From assembly GCF_008710705.1 (NCBI RefSeq), contig NZ_VYRZ01000001.1, positions 1-64,000 of the forward strand: a DNA stretch of 64,000 nt. Reading direction: 5' to 3'. Source of the DNA: Microbacterium radiodurans (GTDB lineage Bacteria; Actinomycetota; Actinomycetes; Actinomycetales; Microbacteriaceae). The notes beneath the pieces are model-generated. The model was not told the origin of the DNA. It ran no database searches and was given only the letters and a program-made list of their open reading frames with translations. The first letter of the stretch is position 1. The number at the start of each line of letters is the position of its first letter. This document shows positions 16,789-24,875 of the stretch, piece after piece. The position numbers and the translations under genes were made by a program.

Positions 16789-17528
16789 GAGAGATCTCCT
16801 TCCGCGAGCTCCCGGCCGCCGACGATGTCGATGAACGCGTCCTGCAGCGACTCGCCGTGCGCGAGCTCGGCGACGGCGCCCTCCGCCACGAGCGCACCGC
16901 CGGCGATGATCGCGACGCGGTCGCAGAGTCGCTCGACGACGTCGAGGACGTGGCTCGAGAACACGACGGTGCCGCCGGCTCGCCGGTACTTCTGCAGCAT
17001 CTGCTCCATCACCTGCGTGTTGACCGGGTCGAGCGCGCCGAACGGCTCGTCGAGGATCAGCACGCGCGGGTTGTGCAGCATCGCCACCGCGAGTCCGATC
17101 CGCTTGGTCATGCCGAGCGAGAAGTCGGCGATCGGGCGCGCCGCGTCCTCTTCGAGGTCGAGGACGCGGAGGAGGTCGTCGCCGCGCGAGCGGATCTCGG
17201 CGGCCGGCAGCCCCCGCAGCATCCCGGAGTAGTCGAGCATCTCGCGGGCGGAGAGGCGACCGAACAGCGGCGGGTTGTCGGCGACGTATCCGAGGAGCTC
17301 TTTCGCGCGGCGCGGATTCGGCCAGACCTGCTCCCCCGCGACGGCGATCGAACCGGCATCGGGGCGGAGAAGACCGGCGATCATCCGGATGAACGTCGTC
17401 TTGCCGGCGCCGTTGGGTCCCGCGATGCCGAAGAACGACCCGGCCGGAACCGCCAGGTCGAGGCCGGAAACGCTTCGCACGGAGCCGAAGGACTTGACCA
17501 CTCCGGTGGCCGCGATCGCTGGTGTCAC
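16764..17528 (-). CDS. ABC-2-type exporter ATP-binding protein
   Basis: The 254-residue ATPase carries Walker A GPNGAGKTT (about residues 38-46), a Q-loop in LGYVADNPPLF (where the usual glutamine is replaced, reading VADN), signature FSLGMTKRIG, Walker B RVLILDEPFGALDP and H-loop SSHVLD. The signature MTKR rather than MKQR is seen in this exporter class. It drives the permease encoded next on the same strand. The GTG start stands six bases after a TAATCT -10 box, so the message is predicted to be leaderless. It diverges from the radical SAM gene with 88 bp between the starts. Confidence 0.9.
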   Translation of the reverse strand: MTPAIAATGVVKSFGSVRSVSGLDLAVPAGSFFGIAGPNGAGKTTFIRMIAGLLRPDAGSIAVAGEQVWPNPRRAKELLGYVADNPPLFGRLSAREMLDYSGMLRGLPAAEIRSRGDDLLRVLDLEEDAARPIADFSLGMTKRIGLAVAMLHNPRVLILDEPFGALDPVNTQVMEQMLQKYRRAGGTVVFSSHVLDVVERLCDRVAIIAGGALVAEGAVAELAHGESLQDAFIDIVGGRELAEGDLSWLSSSPA

Positions 17529-17534
17529 GAACGA

Positions 17535-17540
17535 AGATTA
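17535..17540 (-). promoter_or_regulatory. TAATCT -10 box, leaderless start of the ABC-2 exporter operon
   Basis: TAATCT on the minus strand ends six bases before the GTG at 17528. No clear -35 is seen. Confidence 0.55.
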
Positions 17541-17604
17541 GAAGCCGCTCACGGCGGTGTCTGTCCTCTCTTCGGGGGACGCCGCCGATGTCGGGGGCCT
17601 CTGA

Positions 17605-17610
17605 TAGACC
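17605..17610 (+). promoter_or_regulatory. TAGACC -10-like box, leaderless start of the radical SAM gene
   Basis: TAGACC ends six bases before the GTG at 17617, facing away from the exporter promoter 64 bp to the left. Confidence 0.45.
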
Positions 17611-17616
17611 GGAAGG

Positions 17617-18687
17617 GTGCCGTCCGCCCCCTCACCCCTGCTGCAGATCAGCCGCATCTACGCCGAGGACGCGGCGCTCGCGCTGCCGCGCGGCCAGGAG
17701 ATCGTCGGGGCGTGGCCGGATGCCGAGATCGTCCCGGTCGCATCGCACTGGCAGATCCCGGAGGTGCACGGGGACGAGGCGAACGTGCGCCGCTGGGTGC
17801 GCATCAAGACCGAGGCGCTCGTCCTCGGGGTGAAGAAGTCGGTCGCCACGCGCCTCAACGGCCGGTCGGCGGACTTCATCGCCCCCTCGACGGCGAACGG
17901 CTGCGCCATGGCGTGCGCGTACTGCTACGTGCCGCGACGCAAGGGCTACAGCAACCCCGTCACGGTCTTCGCCAACATCGAGGCGATCTCGCGCCACCTC
18001 GCGCGCCACATCTCGCGGCAGGGCCCCAAGACCGAGCCGAACCAGTGCGACCCGGAGGCCTGGGTCTACGACATCGGCGAGAACAGCGACTGCTCGGTCG
18101 ACGCCCTGATCAGCGACAACGTCCGCGACCTCACCGATCTGTTCCGGATGTCGCCCACGGCCAAGGCCTCGTTCGCGACGAAGTACGTCAACCGGAATCT
18201 GCTCGATTGGGATCCGGCCGGACGCACCCGCATCCGCTTCTCGCTCATGCCTCACGAGACCGCGAAGGTCACCGATATCCGCACCTCGCCGATCGCCGAG
18301 CGCATCGCGGCGATCGACGACTTCGTCGCGGCCGGCTACGAGGTCCATCTGAACTTCTCGCCCGTGATCCTCACCCCGACCTGGATCGCCGACTGGACGG
18401 CGCTGCTGCGCGAGGTCAACGAGACGATCGGCGAGCGCGCGAAGGCTCAGCTCGCGTGCGAGATCATCATGCTGACGCACAACGACCGCCTGCACGAGGT
18501 GAATCTGGGGTGGCACCCGCGCGGCGAGGATCTGCTGTGGACCCCCGCGATCCAGGAGCCCAAGGTGTCGCAGAACGGCGCCGTGAACGTGCGCTACCGG
18601 CATCCCTACAAGGCCGACGCCGTCGCGACCCTGCGCGAGCTCATCGCCCGAGAACTGCCGTCGTGCCGCGTGCGCTACGCGTTCTGA
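17617..18687 (+). CDS. Spore-photoproduct-lyase-family radical SAM protein
   Basis: The 356-residue protein has the radical SAM cluster motif CAMACAYC (about residues 95-102, CxxxCxxC) inside ANGCAMACAYCYVPRRKGYS, and resembles the actinobacterial branch of the spore photoproduct lyase family. Such enzymes use a [4Fe-4S] cluster and S-adenosylmethionine to make a radical; true SplB repairs a thymine dimer. Another cysteine, in YDIGENSDCSVDAL, lies where SplB carries its hydrogen-donating cysteine, but my alignment is by eye. A C-terminal half with LMPHETAKVTDIRTSP and HLNFSPVILTP completes the barrel. No other sporulation gene is present, so a general DNA-repair or other role is more likely than spore repair. 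Confidence 0.82.
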   Translation: MPSAPSPLLQISRIYAEDAALALPRGQEIVGAWPDAEIVPVASHWQIPEVHGDEANVRRWVRIKTEALVLGVKKSVATRLNGRSADFIAPSTANGCAMACAYCYVPRRKGYSNPVTVFANIEAISRHLARHISRQGPKTEPNQCDPEAWVYDIGENSDCSVDALISDNVRDLTDLFRMSPTAKASFATKYVNRNLLDWDPAGRTRIRFSLMPHETAKVTDIRTSPIAERIAAIDDFVAAGYEVHLNFSPVILTPTWIADWTALLREVNETIGERAKAQLACEIIMLTHNDRLHEVNLGWHPRGEDLLWTPAIQEPKVSQNGAVNVRYRHPYKADAVATLRELIARELPSCRVRYAF

Positions 18688-18696
18688 CCCGCCGCG

Positions 18697-19407
18697 TCAG
18701 CGGACGATGATCGTCGGTGACGACACGTGCGCCGCGACGTGCTCGCTGACCGAGCCGAGCAGCAGACGCGCGAGCCCCGTCCGCCCGTGCGACCCCACGA
18801 CAGTGAGCGTCGCCTCGTGCGAGACGTCCTCGATGAGGGCGGAAGCGTCTCCCACCTCGACGCGGGCCCGCACCTCGAGACCGGGATGCGCGGCGCGGAT
18901 CGGCTCCAGCATCCGCTCGAGCATGCCGGCCGTCGCCTCGGACAGATCGACCGGCAGCGCGCCGGTCCAGAGGTCGAGACCCGGTTCGGTGCCGACCGAG
19001 ACGGGCTCCCAGGCGGCGAGCGCGATGAGCGGCTCACCGGCGGACACGGCCTCGGCGGCGGCGAAGGCGAGAGCGTGCTCGGAGACCTCCGAGGCGTCGA
19101 CGCCCACGAGCACGCCGTGACGGACGGGCGCTTCGGCACCCGACTCGGCTCCGGCCTCGTTCTCGGGGACGACGGCCACGGGGCACGGGGCGGCGGCGAT
19201 CAGGGACCGATACGGATGCCCGTGCTCGCCCGGAAGGACGAGGACGTCGGCATCGGTGAGACCGGCGACGACCGCGTCGGCCTCGTCGCGCGAGGGGGCG
19301 ATGAGGATCTCGCGGAGTGCGACGCCGCGAGCCTGCGCCCGGCGGAGCGCCCACTCGCGGGCCCGTGCGGCTGGTGCATCGGTGATTCCGAGGACGACAT
19401 CGCTCAC
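18697..19407 (-). CDS. Universal stress protein with a truncated first domain
   Basis: The 236-residue protein has one complete UspA domain (about 95-236: HGVLVGVDASEVSEHAL at its start, and the ATP-binding loop GSHGRTGLARLLLGS, which fits G-x2-G-x9-G-S). The first about 85 residues look like half of another UspA domain (VVLGITDAPAARAREWALRRA ... PCPVAVVPE) lacking a nucleotide loop. Actinobacterial UspA proteins are often tandem; this one appears eroded. They bind ATP and help cells survive stress. The GTG start follows a TACCCT box by six bases. The gene diverges from the GH6 gene with 37 bp between starts. Confidence 0.87.
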   Translation of the reverse strand: MSDVVLGITDAPAARAREWALRRAQARGVALREILIAPSRDEADAVVAGLTDADVLVLPGEHGHPYRSLIAAAPCPVAVVPENEAGAESGAEAPVRHGVLVGVDASEVSEHALAFAAAEAVSAGEPLIALAAWEPVSVGTEPGLDLWTGALPVDLSEATAGMLERMLEPIRAAHPGLEVRARVEVGDASALIEDVSHEATLTVVGSHGRTGLARLLLGSVSEHVAAHVSSPTIIVR

Positions 19408-19413
19408 GCCCCC

Positions 19414-19419
19414 AGGGTA
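19414..19419 (-). promoter_or_regulatory. TACCCT -10 box, leaderless start of the universal stress protein
   Basis: TACCCT on the minus strand is followed by GGGGGC and the GTG at 19407, the six-base leaderless spacing. Confidence 0.5.
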
Positions 19420-19432
19420 GCGCCCGGCAGTT

Positions 19433-19438
19433 TAGAGT
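19433..19438 (+). promoter_or_regulatory. TAGAGT -10 box, leaderless start of the GH6 gene
   Basis: TAGAGT ends six bases before the GTG at 19445. It lies only 13 bp from the -10 of the divergent stress-protein gene, so the two promoters must compete for space. Confidence 0.55.
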
Positions 19439-19444
19439 CGAGCC

Positions 19445-20542
19445 GTGAAGAAGCGTTCGCGAGCCGACGAGGCGCGTCAGTACGTGGTCGCCGGTCGGTA
19501 CGAGGCGCCGGAGGCGCCTGCGCGACCCGCCGGTCCGGCTCCGCGCCGACGCCGGCTGCCGCGATGGGCGTGGATCACCATCATCGTCCTCGCGATCGTC
19601 ATCCCGATCGCCGCGCTCGCCTTCGCGATCTCGCTCGTGCTGAACGGAGTCCAGATGCTCACCGCACGCGCGCCCGGCGTCGGCACCGTGTTCGTCGCCC
19701 CCGACGAGTCGAAGGCGGCGCGGGCTGTCACCGCTGACAGCCCGGCCGAGGAGATCGCCGCTGCCGAGTACCTCGCGTCGCAGCCGACGGCCTACTGGCT
19801 GACGCCGGAGCAGGACCCCATCGGCGAGGCCGGCCCTCGCATCCTGCACCTGGCCGCCGAGGCGCGCGACGCCGACGCCGCGCTGGCCGTCGTCGTCTAC
19901 GGACTGCCGGGGCGCGACTGCGGCAACCACTCCGCCGGCGGCCTGGACGAAGCGTCGTACGAGACCTGGACGACCGAGATCGGCTCGGCCCTGCGCTCGG
20001 TGCGCGACGTGAAGAAGGTCGTGATCGTCGAGCCCGACAGCCTCGCCCTCGCGCCCGACTGCGGCAACGAGGCCGAGCGCATCACGCAGCTCCGCGGTGC
20101 CATTGGGCATCTGACCGGCACCGACACCTGGGTCTACGTCGACGGCGGTCACTCGAACTGGCTGGGTGTCGAGACGATGGCCGGTCTCATCGGACAGCTC
20201 TCCGACACCGGCATCCGCGGCTTCACCACCAACGTGTCGAACTTCAACTCGACCTACGACGAGTTCGCCTACGCGCATTCCCTCTCGCAGCGGCTGGGCG
20301 GACTGCACGCCCTCGTCGACACCTCGCGCAACGGCGCCGGGGCCCCCGGCGACAGCGAGTGGTGCAACCCCCCGGGCCGCCTGATCGGCGATCCGAGCGG
20401 CACCTACGGCGACGACGTCGTCGACACCAACCTATGGATCAAACCCCCGGGCGAGAGCGACGGTCCGTGCAACGGTGGGCCGGATGCCGGTGTGTGGTGG
20501 CCGCAGGGCGCGGTCGACCTCACCCGCGGCGTCGCACACTGA
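19445..20542 (+). CDS. Membrane-anchored glycoside hydrolase family 6 (beta-1,4-glucanase)
   Basis: The 365-residue protein has a short basic cytoplasmic N-terminus, one membrane helix (about residues 39-65, WAWITIIVLAIVIPIAALAF) and an extracellular GH6 domain. Family signatures are YGLPGRDCGNHSAGG, with the Asp of the proton-donor region, IVEPDSLA, DTSRNGAG and LWIKPPGESDGPCNGG, with the GH6 WxKPPGESDG motif; cysteines near each suggest the usual disulfides. GH6 enzymes cut beta-1,4-glucan with inversion. A membrane-bound form next to a GT2 synthase suggests trimming or editing of the cell's own glucan rather than feeding on cellulose. The GTG start is leaderless. The TGA stop lies in a 19-bp tandem repeat. 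Confidence 0.88.
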   Translation: MKKRSRADEARQYVVAGRYEAPEAPARPAGPAPRRRRLPRWAWITIIVLAIVIPIAALAFAISLVLNGVQMLTARAPGVGTVFVAPDESKAARAVTADSPAEEIAAAEYLASQPTAYWLTPEQDPIGEAGPRILHLAAEARDADAALAVVVYGLPGRDCGNHSAGGLDEASYETWTTEIGSALRSVRDVKKVVIVEPDSLALAPDCGNEAERITQLRGAIGHLTGTDTWVYVDGGHSNWLGVETMAGLIGQLSDTGIRGFTTNVSNFNSTYDEFAYAHSLSQRLGGLHALVDTSRNGAGAPGDSEWCNPPGRLIGDPSGTYGDDVVDTNLWIKPPGESDGPCNGGPDAGVWWPQGAVDLTRGVAH

Positions 20543-20567
20543 CCCGCGCGTCGCACGCTGACCCGCG
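20530..20567 (+). repeat. 19-bp tandem repeat spanning the GH6 stop codon
   Basis: CGTCGCACACTGACCCGCG (20530-20548) is followed directly by a copy with one change, CGTCGCACGCTGACCCGCG (20549-20567). The TGA in the first copy is the GH6 stop. The duplication separates GH6 from the response regulator and may be a recent slippage event; no hairpin is evident. A CACAAT box near 20587 could be a -10 for the regulator gene. Confidence 0.7.
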
Positions 20568-20621
20568 CGCGTCTCCCGCCTGTGGCACAATGACCCGAAT
20601 CGAACGAGAGGGAACGAGAGC

Positions 20622-21713
20622 ATGACCTCCGATCAGTTGAAGACCGCGGTCATCGTCGAAGACGATCCCGACATCCGGCACCTGCTCGTCGAAGTGTTGG
20701 AGGCCGCCGGCTTCTCGACCGTCTCGGTCGGCAACGGCATCGACGGCATCCAGGCCGTGCTCTCGTACCGTCCGCTGCTCACGACCCTCGACGTCAACAT
20801 GCCCGGCATCGACGGATTCGAGGCCGCCCGGCGTATCCGCGCCCAGAGCGACACGTACATCATCATGCTCACCGGCCTCTCGGACGAGGCCGATGTCGTG
20901 CTCGGGCTCGGCTCGGGCGCAGACGAGTACATCGTCAAGCCGTTCCGTCCCCGCGAGTTCCGCGCGCGCGTCGACGCACTGCTGCGCCGCCCGCGCGCCG
21001 AGGCGCCGAGCCAGAGCGCCCCACGCCAGGATTCCGCCGTCGGCCCGTCCTTCCCGGGAGCACGCCCCACCGCCGCTGCGCAGCCGGCTCCGCACCAGCC
21101 CGCCGCCCCCGGCGCACCTCTGTCGTACGAGGAGTACCTCGCGCAGTTCGGCGGCGGACAGAGCGACCCGGTCGCCGCTCCTCCGCAGCAGTACCTGCCG
21201 CCGCAGCAGCAGCCGTACGCGCCGCCGCAGCAGCAGCCCTACGCCCCGCCGGCACAGCAGCCGATGATCGTGCACCACCCCGCAGACCCGCAGCCCGCGC
21301 CCGCCGCGAGCGCCGGCGCCGAGGTCGTCGTCCACACGCCCGCCGGGGAACTCGTCCCGACCGGGGGCGGCGAGCAGTGGCTCGCCCACCGCGATCTCCA
21401 GGTCGACACCGACACGCGACTGGCCTACGTCGCCGGGCGCGAGCTCGAGCTCACCCGCACGGAGTTCGACCTTCTGGCGACCCTGATGGCCTCGAAGCGA
21501 CGGGTGCGGTCGAAGGCCGACCTCACGCTCGTCCTGCGCGGCGAGTCGTACGTGACGAGCTACTTCGTCGGCGAGGCCGACAAGCGGGCGATCGAGGCCC
21601 ACATGACGAACCTCCGCCGCAAGCTCGGCGACAACCCGACGACCCCGCGCTACATCGAGACGGTGCGCGGGGTCGGGTATCGGATGACGTCGGAGGCGAA
21701 CGCGGCGGCTTAG
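20622..21713 (+). CDS. OmpR-type response regulator with a long Pro/Gln linker
   Basis: The 363-residue protein has a receiver domain (residues 8-122: acidic pair EDDP near 13-15, phospho-acceptor Asp in TLDVNMPG, Thr in MLTGLSD, Lys in YIVKPFRPREF). A low-complexity linker of about 120 residues follows, rich in Pro, Gln and Ala and containing PPQQQPYA twice. An OmpR winged helix (about 255-355; LELTRTEFDLLATLMASKRRV, TNLRRKLGDN, YIETVRGVGYRM) ends the protein. Normal OmpR regulators have linkers of a few to about twenty residues. No histidine kinase is encoded nearby, so it is an orphan here. Its position between the GH6 and GT2 genes suggests control of this envelope locus. Confidence 0.92.
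   Translation: MTSDQLKTAVIVEDDPDIRHLLVEVLEAAGFSTVSVGNGIDGIQAVLSYRPLLTTLDVNMPGIDGFEAARRIRAQSDTYIIMLTGLSDEADVVLGLGSGADEYIVKPFRPREFRARVDALLRRPRAEAPSQSAPRQDSAVGPSFPGARPTAAAQPAPHQPAAPGAPLSYEEYLAQFGGGQSDPVAAPPQQYLPPQQQPYAPPQQQPYAPPAQQPMIVHHPADPQPAPAASAGAEVVVHTPAGELVPTGGGEQWLAHRDLQVDTDTRLAYVAGRELELTRTEFDLLATLMASKRRVRSKADLTLVLRGESYVTSYFVGEADKRAIEAHMTNLRRKLGDNPTTPRYIETVRGVGYRMTSEANAAA
21198..21245 (+). repeat. 24-bp coding repeat in the response-regulator linker
   Basis: Two adjacent 24-bp units (21198-21221 and 21222-21245) encode PPQQQPYA twice and differ at two third-codon positions. The run suggests slippage-driven growth of the linker. Confidence 0.8.
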
Positions 21714-23203
21714 ACCTGGTAGCCGTTCTGACGGCGGACCAGCTTCGTGAACATCAGCAGCGTCTGCAGCACGGTGACGACACCGACGATCGGCCAGCCG
21801 ATCCAGAGGATGGTCGACTGGGCGACCGGGCCGATGAGATTCCAGACCACGGCCATCGCCAGCAGCACGGCGACGAGGATGAGCATCGGCATCCAGTGAC
21901 CGATGCTGCCGCCGCCGCTTTCGGCTTTGGCCTGCATCGCCCAGTTGTCGACCTTCTTCTTCGAGAGGAAGCGCGACCAGGAGCGCATGAAGTGCCCGAG
22001 CCTGATCCACATGAACGCCTCAGCGGGGAACACGAGGATCGCGAAGAGGATGTCGCGCTGGTTGCGGTCCTTGATGCTCATCGCCATGCGGAGGTTGAGC
22101 AGGATCGCCACGAGCGGCGGGATCAGCCACAGCGGCGAGAAGACGAACGCGCTGATGGAGAGCGAGCCGGCGAGCAGGATGAGGAACGCCACGCGGACGA
22201 AGAGGTTCGTCAGCATGCCGAAGTTCTCGAACCAGCGCAGGCGCAGGTTGGGGTGGAACGGCTGCCCCTTCGTGTCGCCGCGCTGGCCCGGCCACATGAG
22301 CTCGATCGCGCCGTAGGTCCACTTCACCTGCTGGGCGTCATAGCCCTTCAGGGTCGTCATGCCGCCGACGTTCGCGCGAGCGTAGGGGCTGATCTTGGTC
22401 AGGTATCCGGCCGACTTGATCTGGAGCGAGAGGAGCGAGTCCTCCACCTCGGAGTCCTTGACCCACGGGGTGCTCTGGTGGTTCGCCTTCATCGCGTCGC
22501 GGAGCGCGTTGGTCGAGAAGATCGAGAACTGCCCGCCGAGGACGGCCATGTTGCGGCCGCGGAGCAGGTTCTGCATGTTGAACGCCGCGAACTGGGTGCG
22601 CTGACCGGCGATGAGGAACTTCGCGATGGTGCCCTTGATCGGCTTGTCGTCGATCGAGTAGATCGCCGAGATGCCGCCGATACGGGAATCACCGAAGGCC
22701 TCCGCCTCGAGGTACTCGACCGCACGCGAGTCGGCGATCGTGTCGCCGTCGACCCCCAGGAGGTAGTCGTACCCCTCGACGAGCGAGTAGCCGTAGTTCA
22801 GCGCGCCGACCTTCTTGTCGGGGTTCTTGCCGATGTCGTGGACGAACACCTCGGTGAACTGGGTCCCGAGCTCCGTGGTGATCTCGTGCGGTCCGGCGTA
22901 GCCGGCGGCGATCTTCACGGTGTTGTCCGAGGTGTTGTTCGCGATGACGTGGATGACGTCGGGCACGCGGGTCTGGCCGAGGAGCCCCTCGATCACCTGC
23001 GCGATCGACTCCTCCTCGTTGTACGCGGGAATGACGCAGCCGATGGTCGAGCGATGGACCGTCGTGTTCTCGAGCACCGACTCGAAGTCGTCGGGGTATC
23101 CCTGCTCGAAGTGGTCGGGCACGTTCTGATGAACCATCGGGACCGGGGCCGGCGGAACCGGCTGGGCGTAAGCCGGGGAGGCCTGGAACGGCGTCTGAGT
23201 CAT
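21710..23203 (-). CDS. Processive family 2 (GT-A) glycosyltransferase, membrane-bound
   Basis: The 497-residue protein has a proline-rich N-terminus without a membrane helix, then a GT2 domain: IGCVIPAYNEEESIAQVIEG (about residue 52), GVDGDT with the acidic donor motif, GGQFSIFS, and VEDSLLSLQIKSAGY carrying the catalytic ED pair. The C-terminal acceptor motif reads QQVKWTYGAI where cellulose and hyaluronan synthases have QxxRW, so an arginine is lysine here. Three to four membrane helices follow (about 325-385) and two more near the end. Such enzymes polymerise and extrude a beta-linked glycan. The ATG at 23203 starts the conserved part; the frame extends upstream without support. It overlaps the response-regulator gene by four bases tail to tail. 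Confidence 0.85.
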   Translation of the reverse strand: MTQTPFQASPAYAQPVPPAPVPMVHQNVPDHFEQGYPDDFESVLENTTVHRSTIGCVIPAYNEEESIAQVIEGLLGQTRVPDVIHVIANNTSDNTVKIAAGYAGPHEITTELGTQFTEVFVHDIGKNPDKKVGALNYGYSLVEGYDYLLGVDGDTIADSRAVEYLEAEAFGDSRIGGISAIYSIDDKPIKGTIAKFLIAGQRTQFAAFNMQNLLRGRNMAVLGGQFSIFSTNALRDAMKANHQSTPWVKDSEVEDSLLSLQIKSAGYLTKISPYARANVGGMTTLKGYDAQQVKWTYGAIELMWPGQRGDTKGQPFHPNLRLRWFENFGMLTNLFVRVAFLILLAGSLSISAFVFSPLWLIPPLVAILLNLRMAMSIKDRNQRDILFAILVFPAEAFMWIRLGHFMRSWSRFLSKKKVDNWAMQAKAESGGGSIGHWMPMLILVAVLLAMAVVWNLIGPVAQSTILWIGWPIVGVVTVLQTLLMFTKLVRRQNGYQV

Positions 23204-23327
23204 GCGGTCACATCCTGTGCGGTCAGGGGGCAGCGGTGGCTGCCGGAGTCCATTCTGGAGCCGCGAAGATTCAGATGGGTCGAAGGCGAGCGCAATTTTC
23301 CCGCAAGGATCGGCGCGATCCCGCCGA

Positions 23328-24080
23328 TTACGGCGTGGGCGTCGGGGTCGGCTGCGCCGCGGCGGCCTGAGCGTCGGAGAAGATCGCAACGGGCAGGTAC
23401 TGGTAGACCGTCTGCTGCGAGAAGCTCGCGTCGTCGTTGGCGTTGCCCTCGACCCAGACCGTCATCGCGAACTCGAGCGTCATGCCGTACGTGTCGGCGG
23501 GAAGACCGTGGATGACCGTCTCCGGCACGTAGAGCCCGCCCTGGAAGCTGTTGAGCAGGAGGCCGCGGTCGGAGCGGATCGTGTCGGTGGGCACGAGCGA
23601 GCGCGGATCGGCGCTGAACTGGAACGGCGCCTGGATCTGGCCCGAGGTCTGCGCGGTCTGCGAGGTGATCGAGATGGACGAGATGAACACGCGCCGCTTC
23701 TGCGCCAGCACGGCCTTCTCGTCGACGCGCAGATCGTGCACGTTGACGGCGAAGCCGAAGGTCTTCTCGGCGGCGGGCGTCCACTCCTGCGTGCGCTTGG
23801 GGTTCTGCGCCCAGACGTCCAGACGCAGCTCCAGGTCGTCGGCGACGTCGGACGAGAGCGCCACCGAGCCGTCGTAGGTGAACTGCGAGTCGAACGCCAT
23901 CTCGGCGGCGGCTGCGGCGGGGGCGGCCGTGGGAACCGCGGCCACGGGCTGCTGGCCCTGCATCCCGTTGAACATCTCGGCGACCTGCGAGCAGCCGCTG
24001 AGTGCGACGAGCGAGCCGACGAGCAGCGCGGAGGTGACGGTGACGCGGAGCGTGCGCGGGGTCGGACGGCGCGATGACAT
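23328..24080 (-). CDS. Lipoprotein, first of two related copies
   Basis: The 250-residue protein has a lipoprotein signal with lipobox VALSGC (Cys near residue 30), an Ala/Pro-rich spacer (about 40-60), a beta-rich domain (about 60-235) and a low-complexity Thr-Pro tail (QPTPTPTP). Features include WTPAAEKTFGFAVNVHDLRV and GLPADTYGMTLEFAMTVWVEG. The domain is not one I can name. It is read in the same direction as the GT2 gene, 124 bp upstream of it, and follows a related lipoprotein. An outer-face partner of the glycan synthase is plausible but unproved. The ATG at 24080 is chosen because it starts the signal peptide. Confidence 0.75.
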   Translation of the reverse strand: MSSRRPTPRTLRVTVTSALLVGSLVALSGCSQVAEMFNGMQGQQPVAAVPTAAPAAAAAEMAFDSQFTYDGSVALSSDVADDLELRLDVWAQNPKRTQEWTPAAEKTFGFAVNVHDLRVDEKAVLAQKRRVFISSISITSQTAQTSGQIQAPFQFSADPRSLVPTDTIRSDRGLLLNSFQGGLYVPETVIHGLPADTYGMTLEFAMTVWVEGNANDDASFSQQTVYQYLPVAIFSDAQAAAAQPTPTPTP

Positions 24081-24233
24081 GGGGATCCAGCTCTCTCGAT
24101 GCGGGGAAGACGAGGGGTGCGGCGGATCGGGCACCGCGGCTTCGCCATGAAAGCACCCCCGCCGCATCCCGCCGGACCATCCGGGAATGTCTTCAGGCGG
24201 TCTTGCGCCGACCTTGAGGTTCGGGTGCCGCGC

Positions 24234-24836
24234 TCACTCGCCCGATGGGGCGATCGCCACGGTCAGGCTGTCGGTGCCGGTCTGCTTCGCGTACTCGTTC
24301 GAGGTCGGCGTCGTCTGCACGAGGAAGTCGTAGGTGAACCGCAGGGTCACGAAGGTCGCCTCGGCGGGGACCTCTTCGACGTAGAACGTCTGCGAGTAGC
24401 TGTACGGCGAGAGGACGAGGTAACCCGGGTTCGTCGCCGACTGATCGGAGGTCGGAGCCAGCGGGCCGAGGTCGCCCTGGGCATTGCCGGGCACCGCGAT
24501 CATCGTGGCCTTCTGCAGGTACACCCGCTGACCGTCGTCGGGGGTGACCGTCGTCGCGAGCGAGAGGCTGACGGGCTTGAGCGCCGTGGCGGTCCAGCGA
24601 TCCATCGACAGGTCCGACCAGTAGTTGAGGGACGCGGCGACCGCGCCGGCGGTCACCTGCCGCTCGGTCGAGCCGCCGGACAGGTCGTTCGGGACCGGCG
24701 GAGGCGCCGTCGTCCGGGGCGTCGTGGGCGCCGCGTCGGGCGTCTCCCCCGGCGCGTTCCACGGCGCGGGCCCGCAGCCGACGAGCGCGACCGCGATCGC
24801 TCCGGTCACGGCGGCAGCCGCCCATCGTCGCATCAT
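24234..24836 (-). CDS. Lipoprotein, second of two related copies
   Basis: The 200-residue protein has a lipoprotein signal (MMRRWAAAAVTGAIAVALVGCG, lipobox ALVGC), a Pro/Thr-rich spacer and a beta-rich domain. Its second half, with FYVEEVPAEATFVTLRFTYDFL and DSLTVAIAP, lines up by eye with the neighbouring lipoprotein (LYVPETV ... ADTYGMTLEFAMTVW ... LPVAIF), so the two are probably diverged paralogues. A GGGGAGGAA ribosome binding site precedes the ATG pair; a TACACT box lies about 20 bases upstream. The gene diverges from the DUF4012 gene with 51 bp between starts. Function unknown; surface-exposed. Confidence 0.75.
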   Translation of the reverse strand: MMRRWAAAAVTGAIAVALVGCGPAPWNAPGETPDAAPTTPRTTAPPPVPNDLSGGSTERQVTAGAVAASLNYWSDLSMDRWTATALKPVSLSLATTVTPDDGQRVYLQKATMIAVPGNAQGDLGPLAPTSDQSATNPGYLVLSPYSYSQTFYVEEVPAEATFVTLRFTYDFLVQTTPTSNEYAKQTGTDSLTVAIAPSGE

Positions 24837-24854
24837 GGTTCCTCCCCACCCCAG

Positions 24855-24860
24855 AGTGTA
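24855..24860 (-). promoter_or_regulatory. TACACT -10 box of the lipoprotein/GT2 operon
   Basis: TACACT on the minus strand lies 18 bp upstream of the lipoprotein ATG, leaving a short leader with the GGAGG ribosome binding site. It is back to back with the DUF4012 promoter. Confidence 0.5.
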
Positions 24861-24875
24861 CGCACGAGGTCCGCA

